The position numbers and the translations under genes are program-made. A stretch of DNA of 64,000 bases. Source: Daldinia sp. FL1419. Lineage: Eukaryota; Ascomycota; Sordariomycetes; Xylariales; Hypoxylaceae. A model generated the notes under the pieces. The model saw nothing but the letters and a program-made list of their open reading frames with translations, was not told where the DNA came from and ran no database searches. Shown piece after piece: positions 11,082 through 22,576 of this stretch (positions are counted from its first letter, which is position 1; each line of letters opens with the position of its first letter). The stretch spans positions 216,031-280,030 of the forward strand of contig MU623376.1 in NCBI GenBank assembly GCA_025201765.1, read 5' to 3'.

Positions 11082-12046
11082 CTTTTAATAATTTTATAGC
11101 ACGTTGCTACGAAGCGTCTTTGAATGATAAAGTGTTTTGAGCAATATGTAAGAGGGGCTGTAGTCTTGTTTAAAAATGAGTTTTTTCTTTTTTTTTTCTT
11201 TTTTTGGTTGGGCCAAGAGATGTCGTATCTTAGGTACATCTAACTAATCTACGGTTAATGCACAGCATCGAGTGCTAGTGTCTTGTGCACGGACCATATA
11301 CACCATGGTGTTACTATGTAATGCGTATCCTGGAGTCACGTGGATAAACCCCCTATTTCCATGTTTTATTTGTGATTCTAGTATCAATCCAGCATTGAAT
11401 CAGCAACGATATGTTCTTGAGCGTCCAAAGTTATCCAGGGACTTATTGATAATGGGCGCTACAAGTCCGAGGTTTGTATTGACTTTTCTATTCGGACCAG
11501 GCTAGGAACTGATCTGAGCCCTGAATACCCAGGTAAGTAGGTACCTATGCTATCAGTGATCGCTTGGGAATACGTGTCTCCTGATATGTTGACGCTGCTA
11601 GTGCGTGCCATTATAAAACGCGTAAATATCAAGTATGCTGGAGCAAATGACTTACTCTGGCCTACTTTGATTCTTTATTTACTTCTAATCAGTGTCAGAG
11701 TTGTCGCAAAGGCTTTGTCTTGATGCTTTAACTCCGTAACCTCCCTGGGTAGTCTGGGACGTCTCACGGTCCTCAACTTAATCCTAGCAATCGGACTGAC
11801 AAATGCAATATGGAAATAATAGACACTCGGGATATACGAGTCTTACATCTTGAATCGTCGTGATGGCTAGATGCTTGTAGGTGAATGCAAGAGCTGACTT
11901 CGCCAAAACCATAACTATTCTATTTCTTTCTATATAAACATGGCATCTATGTCCTTGAGTACCCTTTGCAGATGTAGATCATCTTCCTGCTTCCGCCTCC
12001 TATCATAGAAGCTGTATTTTACCCAAGACAGTATCTCATTGTGAGA
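11082..12046. other. divergent intergenic region
   Basis: Shared upstream region of the dihydroorotase and sulfate permease genes. A T-rich tract lies at about 11176-11208. I see no gene. An open stretch at 11272-11505 has no protein-like character. Confidence 0.5.
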
Positions 12047-14656
12047 ATGTTACAGAAGAGTTTCGCAGCCATTGCAAAGGCACTTGGCGTGAAATGCAAT
12101 ACCCACTCCCATGTGGCTCCGGAGAGCATTATGCGGCGGAGTAACGAAGCGATATCTCCATTTGAACCATTCATAGAGCAAACCCCGACGACGAAAGAAT
12201 GGTTCTTGGAACAATTATCGAATCGAACGCACCCTATCTCTTACTTCATCAGTCTCTTCCCATTCCTTCAATGGATCCCACGATATAATAGGCGATGGCT
12301 TATGGCTGATATCATTGCTGGTAATTCTCCTCCCTTCCTCCTATCAAGTTTACCTATTTAGCGTGGTTTTAACCATGATATATTTAGGCTGTACGCTTAG
12401 CCTTCTGGTGATTCCACAAGGTTTATCTTATGCAATGTTGGCGAACCTGAGCCCAGAGTTTGGACTCTTTACTACACTTGCGGGCGCTTCGCTATACTGG
12501 ACCTTTGGAACATCTAAAGATATCTCTGTCGGTGTACGTATAATGACATACCTAGGTACCTACCTACTTAGAAGTTAGCTACAGATGAGTATCTAATATA
12601 GCTAATTCTTTAACAGGCAACAGCGGTAATCTCTCTCCTCGTCGGTAAAACGGGCACTACTATTACGGAAAAAGACCCTAACTTCACTCGCGAAGATGTT
12701 GCCAAAACCCATGCATTCTTAGTCGGGTGTATTTTCCTTTTTCTCGGTCTCTTACGGTTAGGGTGGATAATCGAATTAATACCTCATGTGGCTATTTCAG
12801 CTTTTGTTACTGCGGCTGCAATTACTATCGCTCTTGGCCAGGTGCCGAATTTGCTAGGTATTCGGGACGTGAATACCAAGAACCCAGCTTACCAAGTTCT
12901 CATTGATACCTGCAAGGGACTCGGTCGGACTAAGCTAGACGCAGCGGTGGGACTTACGGCGTTGCTACTGCTGATGTCCATGAAACGGCTATTCGAATAC
13001 TTGTCAATACGAAAACCCCACCTGGAAAAGGTGTGGAATACGCTTTCCTCGCTTCGACTATGTTCCACTGTCTTTCTCTACATATTAATAAGTTATCTGG
13101 TCAATAGGAATGTTCCACAAGAAGAATCCAAGTTCCGTATACTCGGACATATCCCCACAGGTGCGTACAGTGTTCGAATTAATACGTTGCTTCTGACCTA
13201 TGTATAACAGGATTTGGCCACAATGGGTCTCCGACTTTTCAATTTAAATTGGTGAAAAGCCTCCTATCTGAGCTTCCAGCCACAGCTATCGTTGTCATTG
13301 TTGAACATATCGCCATCGGCAAGTCCTTGGGCCAGAAAAACGACTACGTCATAGTGCCATCGCAGGAATTGGTTTCTATTGGCACGATAAACTTGCTTGG
13401 GCCATTCGTGGGTGGCTACGCTTCAACCGCTTCATTCGGTGGTAGTGCCCTATTGTCGAAGGCCGGTGTAAAGACACCCCTGGCCGGAATTTTCAACGCT
13501 GTTGTTCTGATTCTTGCTCTATATGTGTTGGGCCCGACCCTGTATTGGACTCCTATTGCTACGATGTCGGCTCTCATAATACACGCGGTACTTAGTTTAC
13601 CTACGCCTCTAGATGAGCTATATAAACTATGGCTGATATCGCCACCGGACCTGGTCGTTTATGCGATTGGACTTCTAACTTCCGTTTTTAGTACTCTTGA
13701 GAATGGTATCTACGTTTCCACGGGTTTGTCCATGTTCTTACTACTCTTTCGGTTTCTTCGTAACCAGGGACACTTTCTCGGACGAGTCCGGGTCCGCCAA
13801 TACCCAGATCTACGCGTAATGAACCCGGCTTTGGCTGATTCTCCGGGTGCGTCAAGAAGGCCTTCAAGGGATGCTTTCTTTCGGCTCGATCGAAAGGATG
13901 CCTCAAACCCATGTATTGACGTGGAATCTCCACGCGATGGGGTATTTATTTATCGCTTCCCCGAGGGTTTCAACTACATCAACCAAGCCAAACACATGGA
14001 GTTTCTTCTAACACGTGTCACAGAGGAAACCCGTCGAACTACTGTTCTTTACTACGAGAACGCTGGAGTAAGCTTACGTATATCAAATGAATAAATAGGC
14101 TTCGCTGACTTCTATAACTCAGGACCGGCCATGGAATGAGCCCATCCCACCGGCTTCTCGGCCATCACCAGATCAGGTCGATTCAGAGGCCGCTAAGCCA
14201 ACCCTAAAAGCGGTAATCTTTGACTTTTCTACCGTGGATAATATTGACACGGGTGCAGTAGATGGTTTAGTCGCCCTTCACAAGCAACTAGAACGTTGGT
14301 CATCACCAGAGACAGTTGAGTTTCACTTCGCGAGTGTAGACGATCGTTGGGTACGAAGGGCGTTAATTGAAGCTGGATTTGGATACCCTCGTGAAGGGGG
14401 GTTGCAGGCCCCTATCCAGTGGAATCCGGTTTTCACTTTGGCAAAGAAAGCGATTGGTACGACACATTCTGAAAGAACCATAACCCAACCTAGTACAATG
14501 GCTACGAGCACCGGAAACGCGGAAAACGGGAGTTCTCGTGGCGGAACAAACCCAATGGGTGTTGAACCATTGGCCGCTACGCACGGTATCAACTATCCTA
14601 ACTTCCATTCGGATCTAATGGCTGCAGTTGGTGCTATTACTGTATTTATCACGTAG
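12047..14656 (+). CDS. SulP sulfate permease with STAS domain
   Basis: Five exons: 12047-12320, 12388-12533, 12617-13160, 13211-14067 and 14123-14656. The product is 784 residues, close to the usual length of fungal plasma-membrane sulfate permeases (CYS-14/SutB class). The start is the ATG at 12047. The frame opens six bases earlier only with GTG. The cytosolic N-terminus leads into DIIAGCTLSLLVIPQGLSYAML, the SulP signature around TM1, then GTSKDISVGATAVISLLVG (TM3 region) and repeated membrane segments. NDYVIVPSQELVSIGTINLLG is the conserved loop near TM8-9, with GGYASTASFGGSALLSKAGVKTPLAGI. A STAS domain follows (about 560-690; begins VFIYRFPEG, contains VIFDFSTVDNIDTGAVDGL). A serine/threonine-rich tail ends the protein. 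It imports sulfate, probably by proton symport, and is expected to respond to sulfur limitation. No CYS3 site was identified. Confidence 0.92.
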
Positions 14657-15357
14657 AATGGAAATTCCGCAAGATGCATAACTTAAGGATGCGGAAATAG
14701 AATTAATTATTTCTTAATTGACGATAATTGATAACCCCTAGTGTGCTTTCTCGTAGTATAGCCTAGTGTAATAAGAGACGAATGAACTCGCTAGGTATTT
14801 TTGATTTTCGTATCTCTCTTGTAAGAGAAAAGACAACGGAACGGCTGCTCTCTAAGGGTATGTGGCTCGTTTAAGGGACGTGATGCCGCGTAAGGAGCTA
14901 TCTCATGCTACTTCGCGATGAATTAAAGTATTCCAGATATATGGAAAGAGAGAAGGGTATATGTTCGTGAAAATGGTAGGTTGGCATGCTGTAAGTTAAT
15001 GTCATTCTAATGATCTATTTCCTTTTGTATCACTTCCGCAGGTATGGCATAGAATACGACGGTACGGATATGGTATTATTATAAAACGATCCATTTGTGT
15101 ACATCTGAAGCTTGAACGTCGCTTTACAGAAATCCGAGAACTAGATGTGTATTTGAAGACGCGCGTTATATGCATCTTAGCCGCGTTCGGCCATGAATGG
15201 TAAGGCCTAGGGTGATTACCTATTTTGAGACATCAAAACTTTGACTACAAAAGGCGTCGCATTTTTACTGCGCTACTCTCGATAGTAATATTTATACGAT
15301 TTCGAAATAACTATAATATGTTGGAATCTAAATATCTAGTTGCCGCTAGTTTGCTGC
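14657..15357. other. intergenic between convergent genes
   Basis: 700 bp between two converging 3' ends. No gene, RNA or repeat recognised. Confidence 0.5.
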
Positions 15358-16620
15358 CTAGATAACCACTGATAGCTCATCAGGGGGAACAACGGTAACG
15401 TAGACCCATTCCTCAAGCTGTCCATCATTTTGCTTTGGGGGTTCGTTTTCTTTTCCCGGTTTGTCTAGGACGAGGCCATTAGCTTGCGACATCATAAGAG
15501 CGTGTTAGTAACGCCTTACCCGGGGTACAGTAGAGTATCCTCTTTAGCTGTTCGTCATTTCGTAGGCCATTGAAGAACCTCTTCGCGGCATTAGCGCTTC
15601 CGACCTGGCTGACTTGGAAAAGCACGGCTTATGAATGCGCGTTAGCAACGGTCAGTGCTTTAGAAATGTCTTGAAGACTCATAGAACTTACTCTCGGGCT
15701 CATAACCGGCCTTAATTAACCTTCTCTTACACTCTCTAATTGCCTTTCTTAGTGTATCTGGAGCCTCCAGTTTGGGACATCCATCTGTGATTATCGACAC
15801 TAATACCGGCCGTTTCAATTCTCTGTTTTCAAGTTTATCGTATACTAGTGGCTTTAGAACCTTCGCGATCAGATTCGTCCCAATATGTGTCTCCCCAGTT
15901 GGCTGCATGCTGGTCATGATAGTCTCTAATTTTGCCCCGCGAAGCCCACTACCGGACACGGAGCTGTTGACGAAACGTAGCTCGACGCCGTCTTCATCGG
16001 GTGTTATATAAGTAGCAACTTGAGCGATCCGCCTAACTAGCTGCCTCTGAGCCTCGATACGATCTCCTATTAACATGGAGCGACTATCGTCTGAAATTTA
16101 CTATCAGCCTGTTTCTTTCTGCGTATACCTAGCTATAAGAAGAGTCTCTTACCGCAGTAGATGACTTGCTGGTAGAGCGATAATTTTATAAGGTCGCAAA
16201 CATCATTGTCAGACTTGATTGTAGAGTCGGGATTTTCCTTCATCTTGTTGGCCTTCTGTACAAGAGTGTCGAGAAAGGGGTCATCCCTCTTGAAGAATGT
16301 GCCCATGTCATTTTTCAAAATAAAGGCGATAAGATCATCCTTATATTTCCTTATTTTCTCGTCTTCACGAACCATCTGTAGATTGTTGGTAAGCTGACCT
16401 GGACCATGATGGTATGACGATGCATGGTGATGATACATACTTGCGTATAACTTATAACTTGTGCTTTACTAAACTCATAACCCGACTCTACGATGCTCTT
16501 CAATATGCCAAACATAACTGTACAGAGCTGGAGGAACGCATGAAGGATAAATGCAATAACCTTTCCGATGAAATCTATTTGATCTAAGTGTCCCTCGCGC
16601 GCGTCTTCAAAAATGCCCAT
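15358..16620 (-). CDS. von Willebrand factor A domain protein
   Basis: Five exons: 16620-16441, 16375-16153, 16090-15692, 15627-15520 and 15464-15358. The product is 338 residues. The last acceptor (CCTAG at 15465) was chosen over CAAG at 15483, which is in frame too but would make a 37-nt intron. The N-terminal 60 residues (MGIFEDAREGH...) are a hydrophobic helical module. Residues about 61-125 are a charged helical segment. The VWA fold starts with VIYCDDSRSM (about 130-140), the metal-ion-dependent adhesion site in the D-x-S-x-S form. It continues with GTNLIAKVLKPLV, RPVLVSIITDGCP and TVLFQVSQVGS. The C-terminus reads EEWVYVTVVPPDELSVVI. Fungi encode many small intracellular VWA proteins of this pattern, thought to act in protein complexes. 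The specific role is unknown. Confidence 0.82.
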
Positions 16621-18817
16621 CGCAAGTTCAAGACTGGTATTGGAACGATGCGAAAAAATAATGGTGATTTCTTTCTAGGGAGGATGGAATTGTCAGAAGA
16701 GGAAATATTTTAGGAGATATTTTTGTTCGTTTATATGCCTCCTCTTCCTTCTACTACCTCGGCGTTTTGCTGCTACTTGGCTTATATCGACGGAATCATT
16801 TATGAGCTTTCTTTAATGATTCGTCGTGCGACAGTGAGGCGGACTAACCCCCACATGCAATATCTATCCGTGGAGAAGTTCGTATCCGAACAACTGCGCG
16901 CAGTAAAGGCGAGACATCTGGTGTATATCCTGTATTGTTATGCTGTTACGTGGAAGTATGAGAACCATTCAGCTTCTAGATGATCATGACGCCTAAAGCC
17001 TACCAGCTGGGTGGCGACCAATAAGGAGATATTTAGATACCTAACCTACCTAGCGAAAATATACCTAATGTAAATCTCCTTTTGGAACTTAAGTTCGCGT
17101 AGCAGATTGCGAACGAATCTTGGAGTATCATTATTAATGTAAATCTCACGAGCTAAATCTTTATCCACGTACGTGTCAATCGCTGTCGTCTCTACCATAA
17201 AGTCGCATGTGAATAGGAACGTGGGAGCTGGCTAACTTATTAGTATTCCTGATGTCATCTGTTTGGGGAATGGATGGTAGGTACTTAGGTAGGTAGATAG
17301 GACTCCGTGGCTAACTTGGTATAATTCTATTGATGAATATTATAAACTCTGCTTTTCCTGTGCTTCAATGTAACCTCCCGGCTGCTCCTGATCGTATCGT
17401 GTCACGGGTAAAGCAAGGTACCAGTGGATCATGGGTGTGGGATGTCTATGGCTGGGCTTGAGACGGTTATACTAGATATGTAATGGACGAGATCATGCCA
17501 ACTACCCTAATATGCCTACTAGCCTAGGGGCGCGGGGTGAGGCGGTTGTAGGTTACGCTCTAAAGCAAGACGAGACTCGACGAATTCGGAACTTTCGATA
17601 GTTAATATATAATAGAATAAGAATAAGAATAAGAATAAGAATGTATTGGGTCTAATGATGATAATACGGTCTTCAATTCAACATAAACCCTAACCCAAGC
17701 TAATACATGTCATGATATCATATATCTCCCAGCCCGGTGTATAAACCAAATAACGCCCGCGATCAAATCATCTACGACGGTCGTAGTGATACCATAATTA
17801 ACAAAAATGCTTAAATGATGCAAAAGTCGCACGGTATTGGACAGGGAATGCAGAAGCAGAACCGGCCTGGACAGCATGAACCACGTTCGCCGCCGCGCAT
17901 GTTTCCGTATTCGGGCTGTTCGGGCTGAGGGCGTTGAGGATCTGATTTAAATGTTAGAAATTTGACAGTCTTATAGGCCATTTCCCTGTAGTTGCAAGGC
18001 CGTGACTAAAGAAGGATGTATGTCGAGGGTCCCCGGTATGAGGGGAATGAGTTGAACGTACCCATTGCTTGAAGTGCGACAGGTTGTGTCGTTTGTACGG
18101 GCTGGTGAGCCGTCGATCCGCTGGATTGCGCGGCGTGACCATTCGGCATTTGAGGACTAGGTTGTGATGGCGACATGTTTGGTATGAAATTGCGTTGTCG
18201 TATTTTAGAGAAAATGTTAATCTTCTGGACTGATTTACATAAGAAAAGCTGAGGAATATAAGTTAGGTTTCCCAGGTGGATAAATTGGTATGTAGGTACG
18301 ATTGAAGTAATAAGTTGTTTGAATAGAGGCGCTCGGAAACTTAGGCACGTATGAGAAGAGTTTAATAAGGTGCAGGCTTCGTGTTAGTGAGCTGAGCGGT
18401 GAGTTTATAGGTACCGCAAAGTCCACCTGGACAGCACTGCCCAGGTGGTTTCCAAATATTGAAATGTTCTTTACGCGTAATATTGTAATGACGTCACTTG
18501 TTCAATCAAGGTAACCAACTAACTAAGCCACCTTGAACCAAGCCTAACCTATTCCACCTTTATTCCAGGTATCGCGCATGGCACAGCCAGCCTTGAATTG
18601 ACTTGACATGTCAATCAAGCCTCATTCCCGCGTATTCCCCCCTGATTTATCCACGTGGCTTTGTTTTTAGAAATCTTAAAGAATCATCCCGTTTAGCAGC
18701 ACTGATCCAAGTTAAAAAATTGAATGATTCACGCTGGCGGTTCTGTCTTTACACCATATCATCTCTATCGCAAAGACCGTCCTTAAACGTGTTCGATATA
18801 TTTAAATTGTCAAAATT
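16621..18817. other. long intergenic region
   Basis: 2.2 kb without a gene that I can support. It contains an AATAAG microsatellite at 17611-17642 and a TACCTA/TAGGTA-rich patch at about 17270-17300. Open stretches of 60-90 codons are present but show no family-like motifs. Confidence 0.5.
17611..17642. repeat. AATAAG microsatellite, about five units
   Basis: Tandem hexamer of the form gaataa in non-coding DNA. Confidence 0.9.
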
Positions 18818-19894
18818 CTATTGCGCCAAATATTTCTTCACCGCATCTCGCACGTTCCATAGGTCCCTGCGAGTGAAAATATTTAAGACTCTCCTCACCC
18901 CAACCAATATGAATAGAGAAATATAAAGCCCAATTGTTTTCAGCCATGACATCGGCATCTTGGGATCTTTCCATCGTAGAGCGTCTGCTTTGATCCCGTT
19001 GACTCTTGGCGCACGGACTTCGAACAGCCCAAGAATCGAACGGGAGATAGCATCATCCGGATCGTGTTCCTTCTCGAGGTAACCTGCGAGGAGGAGGGCC
19101 AACGCCTCGCAAGTCCGTCTCATAAACGGACCAATAGAGAAGCTTATTTTTATCCGACTGGGCAAGCCCAGAGTAACCAAAGACTCCCGTCGATCCCATA
19201 AAGAAGAGCATACTGGGGTTGTCAAGAGGGTGTTTCGGTAGTGGAACATCTAGTACACCCCCAACTGCGCAGATACCACTATATGCGATTAGACCAAAGT
19301 TGTGAAATCGGTTGCAAAGTCAGGACTTATACGTATCGAGGACGATATTTCTTATCGTCACCGAACAAGTCATGACGAACAGTGCTGCGGATCCTATCTG
19401 CGCCAACTACGAGATCCGCTATTTCGTCTGGAGATCCGCCTTCGAACTGAACCACGGGCTTTCTTCCTTGACGTGTGACTACCCTCTGTACCTTTTTCCG
19501 GATTACTGAGCCGGGGGGTAAAATTTCATAGACGCCTGATTAGGAGTGGACGTGAGATTGGCAAGACATCGACATATTCGTGACTCAGCAGCCAATCGCT
19601 AGCTGTTTTCCATGTGAAACGTGTACACGGGAAACCAGTCGCATAAACGTTCCGTCTAAGCACTGGGTCGAGATCTTCTAGGACACGGAGCCCATCAGCT
19701 TGGAGTCCTAACTCGGCACCTAGTCGGCTGGTGCGGATTTGCGGTGTTGTTGTCTGCTCCGTAGCTTGTCCGGTACTTGGGTTAATGTTATCATATATTT
19801 TGACCTCAAGGGGTTGACTGGCAGGGATAAGTTTACGGAGCGCTATGGCGGTGCTAAGACCTCTAAGACCTGCCCCGATAATGATGACTTTCAT
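18818..19894 (-). pseudogene. decayed FAD-dependent monooxygenase (aromatic hydroxylase type)
   Basis: The N-terminal part is a good FAD/NAD(P)H Rossmann start from the ATG at 19894: VIIIGAGLRGLSTAIALRK, then ARLGAELGLQ-like text and ISRPLLIRR. The frame breaks at about 19536, where the family continues L-Y-E-x-L-P-P-G in another frame. The continuation is readable as VADLVVGADRIRSTVRHDLFG-like text (about 19495-19320; the DG motif GAD is present). A further block reads MLFFMGSTGVFGYSGL and SVYETDL (about 19200-19110). The sequence then jumps straight to EALALLLAGYLEK and the C-terminus (to 18818). The family segment of roughly 90 residues that carries the GDAAHA flavin-binding motif is missing. 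There is thus at least one frameshift, one in-frame stop region and one internal deletion. The product would have hydroxylated an aromatic or polyketide substrate. Confidence 0.8.
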
Positions 19895-20018
19895 CGCCAA
19901 TACGAATAGATGCCTAATGTGAATATTACCGGTAGGGGATACTGAGGGATAGGCTGGACATTTAGTCAGGCATATCAAAACTCATCGAAGCCTTTAAGTA
20001 AAATTAAAGGGCTAATTC

Positions 20019-20190
20019 GGCGAGGTATCCTACGACTCTTGAGCTTTTGGACTCTTGGATCCAGACCCGAATCGGCCCACTCGCGGATGAAATCGGAAAC
20101 CCAAGCTTTGATTGGCCGCTACTAGGGAATGATGGAATGAAAAACTATTTACATATATCCTCAGCCTCGATAATGAGACGAATTCTTCGT
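20019..20190 (+). other. protein-like open stretch, possible gene relic
   Basis: About 55 codons in one plus-strand frame with well-formed protein composition (contains SWIQTRIGPLADEIGNPSFD and WPLLGNDGMKNYLH). There is no start codon in context and no continuation that I can follow. It overlaps the last 30 bases of the 2EXR gene on the opposite strand. I do not recognise the family. It could be a leftover exon of a lost gene. Confidence 0.3.
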
Positions 20191-21348
20191 GCTCCATGGC
20201 AAGTGTTGCGATATCCTAGGGATCTCTCTGTCCCCTTCGACTAACAATGCGACTCTCCTTATGTCCGGCACCCTCTTATTATACCAGTGGCTCTGCTCGT
20301 ACCAGCCTGCACGGAACGCAGTACAAAAGCCTTCCCAGTGCCTGGTATCACACAGCCTGCCCCCACAGGATGTCATTCGATTATACGACTTCTTGGTCCG
20401 CGTTATATGACATTGCTTATAGAACTCCAAGAACGTATCTACCCTCTTGTGGTGCTGATTATGCCATGGTCCATCCACAATATAGTTCATAATCCGAATC
20501 ATCTCTTGATTATCGTCTAGGTCGATCACGATTGGCATATGTGCGGATAGTTGTTCGCGGATTAAGGCGCTCGCCTGGGCTGGAATACTCCATGTCTCTA
20601 GCACGAAGCTGACCAACTGCAGATTCAGACATGAGCCGTAACTCGAAGCTATTTCTTCTACAATCTGAAAGCTGCCGTGGTCGGGTGTCAGGATCAGCCG
20701 CTGCGCATGCCCTAAGATATCTTCGAAGCTCATTCCAATCATGAACCCGCCGCTAATCATGATGCTGTCCCTATGTGGGTCCATGTAGGTCTGCGCCGGG
20801 GTATGAGGCCACTCGGAGCATCCTGGGGAGGGATATAAAAGCCTCCTCGATTCTCGACAGACATGCGACACTCTCATGCGCCTCTTATCCATCGTCACTC
20901 TCGAGCGTGGCTCTATATCTGGTATAGGGCATCGCCATCGGATCTCGAATATTTCCTTCAGCTTCGGGCCGGCAGCCAGACACCAGATCCTGTGACGAAT
21001 ATTTGGGGGAAGTTTCATCAACGGAAAATTCTCTAGTCTCGGTATGTCGATATTGGCGTCCTGGTCCTGGCGCATGACGCTGACTTCGTCTCGTAGCTGA
21101 GCATTCTCAAGCTTAAGCGAAGAAAGCTCCGCTTTCAATGATGTGAGAGCATCCTGTGTCTCCCGGAGTGTAGCAGCAAGGTTGGTAACATTTTGGGTAA
21201 GACCTTCAGTCACGTCGATATAGCGATGAGTCTGGACGGACAGCTGGTCTAGCTCAGCCTTGATGCTACCTTCGTCGGAAGTTGCCAGTGTGCTGTGACT
21301 ACGGCCATGACTTCGGAGCTCGCTGGCTCTATTCGGTGGGATCCTCAT
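20161..21348 (-). CDS. 2EXR domain protein with N-terminal coiled coil
   Basis: Intronless, 395 residues. After a polar N-terminus, residues about 30-98 form a heptad-rich coiled coil (TEGLTQNVTNLAATLRETQDALTSL... type, many L/E/K). At about 107 the fungal 2EXR motif starts: FPLMKLPPNIRHRIWCLA. The expected follow-up is the R-V-S-H-V-C-R-E-S-R element about 50 residues later. The rest has no recognisable catalytic residues. 2EXR proteins form very large families in filamentous ascomycetes and have no established biochemical function. Some resemble F-box-like adaptor modules at their N-terminus. Fungal paralogues usually number dozens per genome. Start at the ATG at 21348. The 3' end overlaps an unexplained protein-like stretch on the other strand. 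Confidence 0.8.
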   Translation of the reverse strand: MRIPPNRASELRSHGRSHSTLATSDEGSIKAELDQLSVQTHRYIDVTEGLTQNVTNLAATLRETQDALTSLKAELSSLKLENAQLRDEVSVMRQDQDANIDIPRLENFPLMKLPPNIRHRIWCLAAGPKLKEIFEIRWRCPIPDIEPRSRVTMDKRRMRVSHVCRESRRLLYPSPGCSEWPHTPAQTYMDPHRDSIMISGGFMIGMSFEDILGHAQRLILTPDHGSFQIVEEIASSYGSCLNLQLVSFVLETWSIPAQASALIREQLSAHMPIVIDLDDNQEMIRIMNYIVDGPWHNQHHKRVDTFLEFYKQCHITRTKKSYNRMTSCGGRLCDTRHWEGFCTAFRAGWYEQSHWYNKRVPDIRRVALLVEGDREIPRISQHLPWSTKNSSHYRG

Positions 21349-22576
21349 TGTGTGCTGATTGCTGATGATACAGTTATGATTCTTGATCTTTCCATCGTTA
21401 GAAATGTCACTCCATTTTAAATTTCACGCGCTTACATTTATTGTATGGATTTGTTGCTATCCATCTATCCAACGCAGCTCCGTAGGGGTCAAGATTAGTA
21501 TACCTTTCATACCCAGATATTGGATGGACTGGAGAGCTTTAGGTGGGTACCTAATATCTACCTAACACGAGCTCTCACAGACCAACCACATCAGATGCAC
21601 GTTGACGTATAAGCCACTTAAATAAGCCACGTATCTATAGGGTCCTTTTTGGTAAGTGGACGGTTCACATGATTTATGTTCACTACGGCTCCATACGCTC
21701 GTGGTCTATTAGAGAAGATGGGAAAGGACGAAGCCCACGCGGAATGTAATATCAAGGTTGGTTGCACATTGATTATGAGTAGGATCGTGGTTGTCCTCCG
21801 GTCCATAGATGATGGATGTGATTTTATGATAACCTCATAACCTCAATTCAATACATTAGATAATGAAACAAGATTCGCTACCACATTTTTTACATATTGG
21901 GATACGAAGCACAAAAATGCCAAGTATGGATAAAGATGACCATTTGAAGGAGGTTTTAATTAATCATTGTAGTTGCTACCTTTGGTGCCCCTATCCGCCT
22001 TGGTAGGATAATAGATGATATATCAGCATCAATATATCAATATACTTAGTATATACATACCCCGCGATATCCAAGCTCCCCCCGCCTAGTTTCGTCGTGA
22101 GTTGCTTTCTCAATCAAAACTTTGTCTTCATAATTTATAATCGGAAGCCGTAGGTATATTAAATATTTTGCGAAGCTCCTTATTAACGTATTTGATCGTA
22201 AACAATATACCTGCGTTATCCCATCAGCCATATGAAGTATGCATTAATGCGTTCCCAACGTCATCAAGGTTGTCAATCTTCAATTGCCAAGGTGAATCGT
22301 TCCAACCTAAGAAAAGCCAATTTATTACGTATCGCAACGTTGGAAGGGGGGATTATGACACTTTGTGCCTTCCTATGTGCCTTACTACCTGCCTTACTAT
22401 CCCTTAGGTAGCTCGGGTAAGTTAGGGGATATGTACAATACGTCATTGTCCTACGTAATGAAATTACCTCTTAATATCTAAGGTTAGGTACTATTCATAA
22501 CAAACTCCATTCTCCCAACCTCTCGGGTCTGTCTAGCTTAGAGCAACCTAGCCTAGAAGTCTCCATTCCGCGCACC
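21349..22576. other. divergent intergenic region
   Basis: Upstream region shared by the 2EXR gene and the dehydrogenase gene. It has TACCTA/TAGGTA-type words at about 21545-21560 and 22385-22410. No gene seen. Confidence 0.5.

Noticed and set aside
15483..15519. 37-nt last intron of the VWA gene
   Set aside because: In frame, but shorter than normal fungal introns. The CCTAG acceptor at 15465 gives a 55-nt intron and keeps the frame.
16133..16438. Histidine-rich start (MYHHHASSYHHG) upstream of the VWA domain
   Set aside because: It is the reading of an intron. Donor GTATGT at 16440 and acceptor CTACAG at 16376 remove it and join the conserved exons.
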